From positions 682,001-746,000 of the forward strand of contig NZ_JAKEVY010000001.1 of NCBI RefSeq assembly GCF_021491375.1: 64,000 nucleotides of DNA, in the 5' to 3' direction. Position 1 is the first letter of the stretch. Each line of letters opens with the position of its first letter. Source of the stretch: Flavihumibacter fluminis. GTDB taxonomy: Bacteria; Bacteroidota; Bacteroidia; Chitinophagales; Chitinophagaceae. The position numbers and the translations under genes are program-made. Below are positions 58,969 through 64,000 of this stretch, piece by piece. The notes beneath the pieces were generated by a model. The model worked only from the letters and a program-made list of their open reading frames with translations, was not told the origin of the DNA and searched no databases.

Positions 58969-60213
58969 ATGATCAACATAACCAACTCACTGCAAAAAAC
59001 CCATAAAGCAGCCAGAACCCTGCAGGCACTTTCCAATTCAGCCATCCAGAAGCTACTACTGGATATGGCAAAAGCTCTGGAAGAAAAACAAGCAACCTTA
59101 CTCAAAGCCAATGCAGGCGATCTTTCCCGCCAGGCAAAAGACAATCCGCGTAACGACCGGCTGTTGTTGAATGAACAGCGAATCAAAAACATAGCCGCGA
59201 GTATGCGAAAAGTAGCAAAATTGCCCGACCCAACCGGTCGGGTTCTGGAAGAAAGAATACTCTACAATGGTATTCATCTTAAAAAAATAGCGGTTCCATT
59301 GGGAGTGGTTGGTGCGATTTATGAATCACGTCCGAATGTCACCTTTGATATCGCAGCGCTTTGTTTGCGTAGCCGGAATGCAGCGGTATTGAAAGGAAGC
59401 AGTGAGGCTGCTGATACCAATGCAGCGGCCGTAAAACTCATCCATTCCGTTTTAAAAGCACACGGACTACCTACAGCGCTTGTGAATTTATTGCCACCCG
59501 ACCGGGAAGTGGTGCAACAACTTTTTGAAGCTACCAACTATCTGGATGTGCTGATTCCCCGTGGCTCGGATCAGCTGATTCAATTTGTTCGCCAGCACAG
59601 CCGCGTTCCGGTGATTGAAACCGGTGCCGGCGTTTGTCATGTATACATTGAGAAAAAAGCGAATCTTAAAAAAGCGGTGGATATTATTGTTAACGCAAAG
59701 ACTTCCCGGCCATCCGTTTGTAACGCCGCGGATACTATCCTGCTTGATAAAGCCATTGCCCCAACAGTACTGAACGCATTACAGCCCCCCTTCACTGCAT
59801 TTGAAGTGGAAATTTTTGCTGACCCTGCTGCTTATAAATTATTGAAAGGATATCCATTCCTGCGTAAGGCAACCAAAGCAGAATTCGGAAGGGAATTCCT
59901 CAGTTTGAAATGTGCTATTAAAATTGTGGATGGAATAGATGAAGCTTTGGAACATATTGACACTTATTCTACCAAACATTCGGAAGCCATTGTTTCAGAA
60001 GACAAAAAACAATGTGCGCGTTTTATCCGGGAAGTAGATGCTGCGGCCGTCTATTCCAATGCTTCCACCCGTTTTACAGATGGCGAAGAATTTGGCCTGG
60101 GTGCAGAAATTGGAATCTCCACTCAAAAATTACATGCTCGCGGCCCTTTTGCGTTGGAGAAACTGGTTACGGAGAAATGGATTCTGGAAGGTAACGGACA
60201 GATACGAAAATAA
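58969..60213 (+). CDS. proA: Gamma-glutamyl phosphate reductase
   Basis: A 414-residue aldehyde dehydrogenase-fold enzyme for the second proline step. Signatures include VVGAIYESRPNVTFDIAALC, LKGSSEAADTN, GAGVCHVYIEKKA with the catalytic Cys in SRPSVCNAADT, and the C-terminal GLGAEIGISTQKLHARGPF. It starts two bases after proB, a conserved two-gene operon. It ends three bases before the convergent DUF3037 gene. Confidence 0.96.
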   Translation: MINITNSLQKTHKAARTLQALSNSAIQKLLLDMAKALEEKQATLLKANAGDLSRQAKDNPRNDRLLLNEQRIKNIAASMRKVAKLPDPTGRVLEERILYNGIHLKKIAVPLGVVGAIYESRPNVTFDIAALCLRSRNAAVLKGSSEAADTNAAAVKLIHSVLKAHGLPTALVNLLPPDREVVQQLFEATNYLDVLIPRGSDQLIQFVRQHSRVPVIETGAGVCHVYIEKKANLKKAVDIIVNAKTSRPSVCNAADTILLDKAIAPTVLNALQPPFTAFEVEIFADPAAYKLLKGYPFLRKATKAEFGREFLSLKCAIKIVDGIDEALEHIDTYSTKHSEAIVSEDKKQCARFIREVDAAAVYSNASTRFTDGEEFGLGAEIGISTQKLHARGPFALEKLVTEKWILEGNGQIRK

Positions 60214-60216
60214 AAT

Positions 60217-60600
60217 TCAGAGCACCAGCTCTTCAAAAAGTTTTTGCAGCGCCATACTGGGGTCTTCACAAAATCCCGGATGCACTTTTGAGCTTTGCAG
60301 GATCGTACTCCTGGTAGCTGTCAGCCAGCGAAAGCGGCTGGGTTGATCCAGTTGTGCAATTTGTCCGCCTTGTTTACTACCATTGCAAATCCGTTCAAAG
60401 GATTCCAGATACTGTTTTAGTTCTTCAATATCAAGCGCTGCAAACAGTGCTTTTAAGCGTAACTCATCCAGGTGAAATTTACACTGAAGAAAACGGGCTT
60501 CCTTGCTGTACAGCACGACTCCAATATTGCAGAATTCCTCCCGCTCCACCCTGGGCACCACCCGCAAAACGGCGTATTCAAATAAGCGCTTTCCTTGCAT
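60217..60600 (-). CDS. DUF3037-domain protein
   Basis: A 127-residue soluble protein that opens FEYAVLRVVPRVEREEFCNIGVVLYS, the typical DUF3037 start. Function unknown. Its gene overlaps the end of the upstream HipA-like kinase gene by 23 bases, an arrangement that recurs in other genomes. The overlap makes co-translation likely and points to a shared task. Confidence 0.82.
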   Translation of the reverse strand: MQGKRLFEYAVLRVVPRVEREEFCNIGVVLYSKEARFLQCKFHLDELRLKALFAALDIEELKQYLESFERICNGSKQGGQIAQLDQPSRFRWLTATRSTILQSSKVHPGFCEDPSMALQKLFEELVL

Positions 60601-61375
60601 CGATCGCCTGGTTTAAAAAGATGGAAGAATGAGTAAACCGATTCCACAAAAAGGTTTTATAAACAGTCCGCTGTTCATCAAAGCTCAGCTTGCTTTCAGC
60701 AGATAACCAGTCATCCGGGATAAGCTCAACGATAGCATCAAGCACGGATTTATCAATTTTTTCCCTTGCCCATTGGTCCGCCGCATTCAGTTCCTTTGCA
60801 AAGGGCAGGAGCACATGATCTTTGATCGCAGCAAATGGTTTCAAGCTCTGTGCTTCCCAATCGTCCCAACTGTGGTGGAAATACAAACAGGCTCCATGAT
60901 CAATCACCCACAACTCCTTGTACCACATCAGCATATTGGTATTCCGACAAGTTCGATCCACATTGGTCAGGAAGGCATCCATCCACACAATTCTGGAAGC
61001 AGTTTGAGGATCTGGTTGGATTACATTCGGATCATAGGTGATAGAACCGGATAAGTAATGAACGCCAATATTTAATCCAACGCTGGCTTTCAGCAGATCC
61101 TGGATCTCTTCATCGGGTTCTGTTCTGCCAAATGCTTCATCTATGGTTGCATATACCAGCTCCGGCACTTTCAGTCCCAATAGTTTGGCAATCATTCCTC
61201 CTATTAATTCTGCAATCAATGCTTTTGTTCCCTGTCCGGCTCCCCTGAATTTCAACACATACAAAAAACCATCATCACCCTCAGCAATTGCAGGCAGTGA
61301 TCCTCCTTCACGCAAGGGCGTAACGTAACGGGTAACCGCTATTGTTCGCATTTCATATGGATTGCTGCCTGTCAT
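60578..61375 (-). CDS. HipA-like kinase family protein
   Basis: A 265-residue protein related to the HipA kinase fold. It shows VLKFRGAGQGTKALIAELIGGMIAKLLG with an ATP-binding Lys, a catalytic loop near RIVWMDAFLTNVDRTCRNTNML (Asp, Asn), and VIDHGACLYFHH as the metal-binding motif. It lacks the usual HipB antitoxin partner and the longer HipA C-domain, so a toxin role is not supported. It is coupled to a DUF3037 gene by 23-bp overlap. Substrate unknown. Confidence 0.78.
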   Translation of the reverse strand: MTGSNPYEMRTIAVTRYVTPLREGGSLPAIAEGDDGFLYVLKFRGAGQGTKALIAELIGGMIAKLLGLKVPELVYATIDEAFGRTEPDEEIQDLLKASVGLNIGVHYLSGSITYDPNVIQPDPQTASRIVWMDAFLTNVDRTCRNTNMLMWYKELWVIDHGACLYFHHSWDDWEAQSLKPFAAIKDHVLLPFAKELNAADQWAREKIDKSVLDAIVELIPDDWLSAESKLSFDEQRTVYKTFLWNRFTHSSIFLNQAIDARKALI

Positions 61376-61393
61376 ACTGTTCAAAAATACCTG

Positions 61394-62293
61394 CTATTTT
61401 TTATAATTGGACCAGTTAATCATGAGTACACTTAGCAGGATGGTGATCAGGCCAAGCACTTGCCAGCCACTTACTGTTTCATGCGCAAAAAGCACTCCCA
61501 GCAAAACTGCGATAACCGGATTTACATAGGCGTAGGTGCCTGCCTGTGCAGCTGGACGCACAGCGAGTAAATAGATATAACTCATGAAAGCGATCACTGA
61601 ACCTGGAATGGTTAAATATAATAAGGACAACCATCCGCCGGTACTTACCTGGCTCCATTCGAACCCATTCCACTCACCGGTAATAAAACTGGGAATTAGT
61701 GAAAACAAACCGGCTGAGAATAATTGAATTCCGGCACTGGTGGCCACATCCACTTGAACAGCTTTATATTTCACATACAAGGATCCGATCGTCCATGCTA
61801 TACAACCGAGTAAAATAACCCCGATACCAATTACCTGCATCCAACCTTTTTCTGCCTGCAAGCCATTTCTTACTCCTGCCCCGAATAGTAAGAGAATGCC
61901 AAAAAAACCGAGTATAACACCCATGATCACCCGCTTGTCACCGAAATAGTAAGACCATTGTTTTCGATCCAGCAAGACAAACCAGATGGGCAGAGAGGCA
62001 ACAAGGATGGCAGCTAATCCTGAACCCAGGTATTGCTGCGACCATAATACCGAACCACTGCCACCAACCAGCATCAGTATACCTCCCACACTGTTTATGA
62101 TTATCGCTCTTTTCCCGGGCATTGGTTTTTTATTAAAAAAAGACCAGGCAAGCAGTATTAGTCCCGCTATTGCAAAACGCATCGCACCCATCAGGTATGG
62201 AGGAATAGTAGCCAACCCAAACTGTGCAGCGAGGTAGGTAGAACCCCAAATAAGGTAAACAGCCGCAAATGCTAAAATGACTTTTACAGGCAA
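61394..62293 (-). CDS. EamA-family (DMT) transporter
   Basis: A 299-residue integral membrane protein with ten hydrophobic helices forming two EamA units (about 1-135 and 150-290). Hallmarks are AVYLIWGSTYLA near the N-terminus and AYVNPVIAVLLGVLFAHE near the C-terminus. Members export amino acids or metabolites. The start appears to be TTG at 62293, since no in-frame ATG lies upstream and the first helix follows directly. It sits 18 bp downstream of nothing related; the next gene on its strand is the HipA-like kinase. Confidence 0.88.
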   Translation of the reverse strand: MPVKVILAFAAVYLIWGSTYLAAQFGLATIPPYLMGAMRFAIAGLILLAWSFFNKKPMPGKRAIIINSVGGILMLVGGSGSVLWSQQYLGSGLAAILVASLPIWFVLLDRKQWSYYFGDKRVIMGVILGFFGILLLFGAGVRNGLQAEKGWMQVIGIGVILLGCIAWTIGSLYVKYKAVQVDVATSAGIQLFSAGLFSLIPSFITGEWNGFEWSQVSTGGWLSLLYLTIPGSVIAFMSYIYLLAVRPAAQAGTYAYVNPVIAVLLGVLFAHETVSGWQVLGLITILLSVLMINWSNYKK

Positions 62294-62632
62294 TGGAATA
62301 AATTAAGGCGTAATGATACTACATTTTAACAATTAACTTATCCACAGCTATACACAGTCCTAATTGATTGATTACAATGAAAATACATAAGTTATACAGG
62401 AGTCTTTTGATACGCTTCGTAGTTTCCCTAAGTACATAAACCTTGCATTGGCGGCGCCGCTGCACTATTTTTGCACCATCTTATTTGGTCAGGCTACCGG
62501 ACAATTGAAAAACCCAAACTCGTCCGCCCCCCGGTTTCCTGATTAACTCATCCAATCTTCCTGTGATTTTCCAGTTCTGATTATTATTATCCATAAGCCT
62601 GGGTCGGCATTGTTCATCTTTAATGTACCCGT
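62294..62632. other. Intergenic region with DnaA-box-like sites
   Basis: This divergent 339-bp gap holds one perfect DnaA box TTATCCACA (62338-62346), a one-mismatch CTATACACA (62348-62356), and weaker TTATACAGG (62392-62400) and TTATCCATA (62587-62595). The left half is AT-rich. It also contains a promoter for the downstream gene and a GC palindrome (GCGGCGCCGC, 62451-62460). No open frame is convincing. The DnaA-like sites may be chance or a DnaA-regulated promoter; calling it a replication origin is not supported without skew data. Confidence 0.35.
62442..62473 (+). promoter_or_regulatory. Bacteroidota-type promoter for the lytic transglycosylase gene
   Basis: CTTG (62442-62445) is followed after 20 bases by TATTTTTG (62466-62473), an exact match to TAnnTTTG. 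The transcript would start near 62480 and carry a leader of about 150 bases before the ATG. Confidence 0.6.
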
Positions 62633-63346
62633 ATGTTAAGATCTCAATCGCTGAAACTCATTTTGGTTCTTTTTTTGTTCGTGTTCATCAGTGCATCCGC
62701 TCGCAATTCCATGCGTGAGCGAAATGTACAGATTGAAGCAGCTACACGTAGCCTAAGCGCCTTCAATGTATTTGAACCCGAAACCTATTCTCATCATTAT
62801 GGACTGCAACTGTACATTAGCAATTACAATAAAATGCAGTCGGAGCTTTTCACTAAAATTCAAAAAACAGAAAAAGCCAAGCTCAAATTAATTGATAAGA
62901 TTTTTACGTCTTATAAACTACCCGGAGAATTAAAATACCTCGCCATTGTTGAATCGGAAATGAAAAGTTCCGCTACATCAAGAGTTGGTGCGCTTGGTGT
63001 TTGGCAACTGATGCCATCAACTGCAATGGATCTTGGTCTTCGTGTTGATTCTACCGTTGACGAACGTTTACACCTGCAGAAAAGTACAAAAGCAGCCGCT
63101 CTTTATCTGCGCGATTTATACAGAACTTTTAACGACTGGTCACTCGCGATTGCCGCGTATAATTGTGGCCCCGGTCCCGTTTTTAAAGCCATTAAAAAAG
63201 CCGGCTCCAATAACTATTGGGATCTTCAACAATACCTCCCAAAAGAGACAAGGCATCATGTCAAAAAACTGATGGCTACACAGGTGTTTTTTGAAGGCAA
63301 ATCAAACTTAACGGACTACTATGACGGTACCCTTGCGAGTAAATAA
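62633..63346 (+). CDS. Lytic transglycosylase (SLT domain)
   Basis: A 237-residue secreted enzyme with a signal peptide (about 1-23, SASARN) and an SLT domain near 90-220. The catalytic Glu lies in LAIVESEMKSSA, followed by GALGVWQLMPSTA and AIAAYNCGPGPV. It cleaves peptidoglycan glycan strands with 1,6-anhydro product. It lacks the LysM repeats of MltD. The 3' end overlaps the convergent surface-protein gene by 39 bp. Confidence 0.9.
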   Translation: MLRSQSLKLILVLFLFVFISASARNSMRERNVQIEAATRSLSAFNVFEPETYSHHYGLQLYISNYNKMQSELFTKIQKTEKAKLKLIDKIFTSYKLPGELKYLAIVESEMKSSATSRVGALGVWQLMPSTAMDLGLRVDSTVDERLHLQKSTKAAALYLRDLYRTFNDWSLAIAAYNCGPGPVFKAIKKAGSNNYWDLQQYLPKETRHHVKKLMATQVFFEGKSNLTDYYDGTLASK

Positions 63347-64000
63347 TTCACCGGTATCGCAAATGAATTCAGCAAAATAAACATAGGTGCCTGCTGCAGC
63401 GGGATTGCCGGAAATAGTGCCATCCCATCCTGCCTGGCGTTCACCAATCTGGAAGTTTTTCCGCTCAAAGATCACATCCCCCAAACGGCTGTAAATCCGC
63501 AGGCTTTTAACCTCCCTGATCCCCTTACCCATTAGGTTAAACCGGTCATTTTTACCATCTTTATTGGGAGTGAAGGCATTCGGTATGGAAACGTTCTCAG
63601 CACATTCCAGCTGGAACCCGACCGCATCAGTAGCAACACAACCATATTGGTTCTGTACCGTAATAGTGATGGGTGCATTGTCTCTCGGAAATGCAAGTGG
63701 TTCCGGGCAGGTAGCACAACTTACAAACCAGCGGGGCGACCAGCTATAACTAACCACATCAGCACTATAGGTTGGTTTTAATTGTACCTGGTCCCCGGTT
63801 GCAAGGCGAATATCATTACCAGCATCTACAGTTGGCAGTTCCCTCACCATAACCAATACCTCAGCAGTATCTGTGAAGCAATTGTAAGCATCATAACCTA
63901 CTACTCTATAACGGGTATCAGTAACCGGACTTGCAATTGGATTCGGACTGGTTGATGAACTCAATCCTTCACCACTAATCCATTGATAGCTGGAAGCACC
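63308..64000 (-). CDS. T9SS type B sorted surface protein (5' part outside window)
   Basis: The C-terminal 230 residues of a large secreted protein; the open frame continues beyond the right edge. A PKD/SprB-like segment (YQWISGEGL, then TDTRYRVVGYDAYNC) leads to the gliding motility-associated C-terminal domain (SIPNAFTPNKDGKNDRF, then SLRIYSRLGDVIFE and AAGTYVYFAEF). This domain targets proteins to the type IX secretion system. Its presence supports a Bacteroidota source. Confidence 0.88.
   Translation of the reverse strand, partial: GASSYQWISGEGLSSSTSPNPIASPVTDTRYRVVGYDAYNCFTDTAEVLVMVRELPTVDAGNDIRLATGDQVQLKPTYSADVVSYSWSPRWFVSCATCPEPLAFPRDNAPITITVQNQYGCVATDAVGFQLECAENVSIPNAFTPNKDGKNDRFNLMGKGIREVKSLRIYSRLGDVIFERKNFQIGERQAGWDGTISGNPAAAGTYVYFAEFICDTGELFTRKGTVIVVR

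Noticed and set aside
60578-61375. HipBA toxin-antitoxin system
   Set aside because: There is no HipB-like helix-turn-helix gene and the protein is much shorter than HipA; the partner is DUF3037.

Overview
The window is 64 kb of a chromosome from a member of the Bacteroidota, most likely a Chitinophagaceae-like organism. I infer this from the type IX secretion sorting domain at the right edge, the DUF1080 and GH109-type Gfo/Idh proteins, an SHS-type MFS carrier, the DAHP synthase/chorismate mutase type II fusion, promoters of the form TTTG-N19-TAnnTTTG, scarce Shine-Dalgarno sequences, and moderate GC content. No tRNA, rRNA, insertion sequence, prophage or CRISPR array was seen. I cannot name the genus.

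Left edge (1-4131, minus strand): a class I lanthipeptide-type locus. It has a full-length LanB dehydratase with a fused SpaB_C-type elimination domain, a 64-residue candidate precursor with a Bacteroidota-style leader and a single cysteine, and a truncated LytS-like membrane histidine kinase. Inverted repeats sit directly in front of both the precursor and the kinase start codons. A cyclase or exporter, if present, lies outside the window.

4205-15329 (minus strand): an OmpA-like protein, RlpA and an L,D-transpeptidase, then an apparent seven-gene aromatic amino acid operon, transcribed pheA, aminotransferase, tyrA, DAHP synthase/chorismate mutase, aroB, aroA, aroC. In front of pheA is an unannotated 31-codon leader peptide gene with the run FYFYFYFF. 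It is followed by a strong terminator hairpin whose T-tract ends at the pheA ATG. This is the layout of a ribosome-mediated Phe/Tyr attenuator controlling the operon, and it is the clearest unannotated system here.

15399-30294: an unrecognised acidic protein, a MurNAc/GlcNAc recycling pair (murQ and a BadF-type kinase), an S41 protease, a small membrane protein, an ECF sigma factor with a probable anti-sigma partner, a GalNAc module (NahK-like kinase plus GH109 enzyme), an AraC regulator, an amidohydrolase, an MsbA-like exporter, an esterase and an acyl-CoA dehydrogenase-like protein.

30297-48597: a divergent alpha-2-macroglobulin/PBP1C pair with a textbook Bacteroidota promoter between them. 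Next comes a minus-strand sugar-acid cluster (LacI regulator, MFS carrier, Gfo/Idh oxidoreductase, double DUF1080 protein, SDR oxidoreductase, uronate isomerase) with a LacI-type operator overlapping the end of the lacI gene. An orphan ABC ATPase lies between two MFS genes.

48599-64000: a cytoplasmic histidine kinase with eight PAS domains and its Rcp1-like response regulator, the tesA/ybbA/ybbP-like trio, proBA, a HipA-like kinase with a DUF3037 partner, a DMT-family carrier, an intergenic region with DnaA-box-like sites, a lytic transglycosylase, and the 3' end of a large T9SS-sorted surface protein.

A second unusual theme is a family of degenerate 7-bp-period, purine-rich arrays placed exactly at the 3' ends of at least six genes. 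In several cases the array supplies the stop codon or the last residues of the protein.
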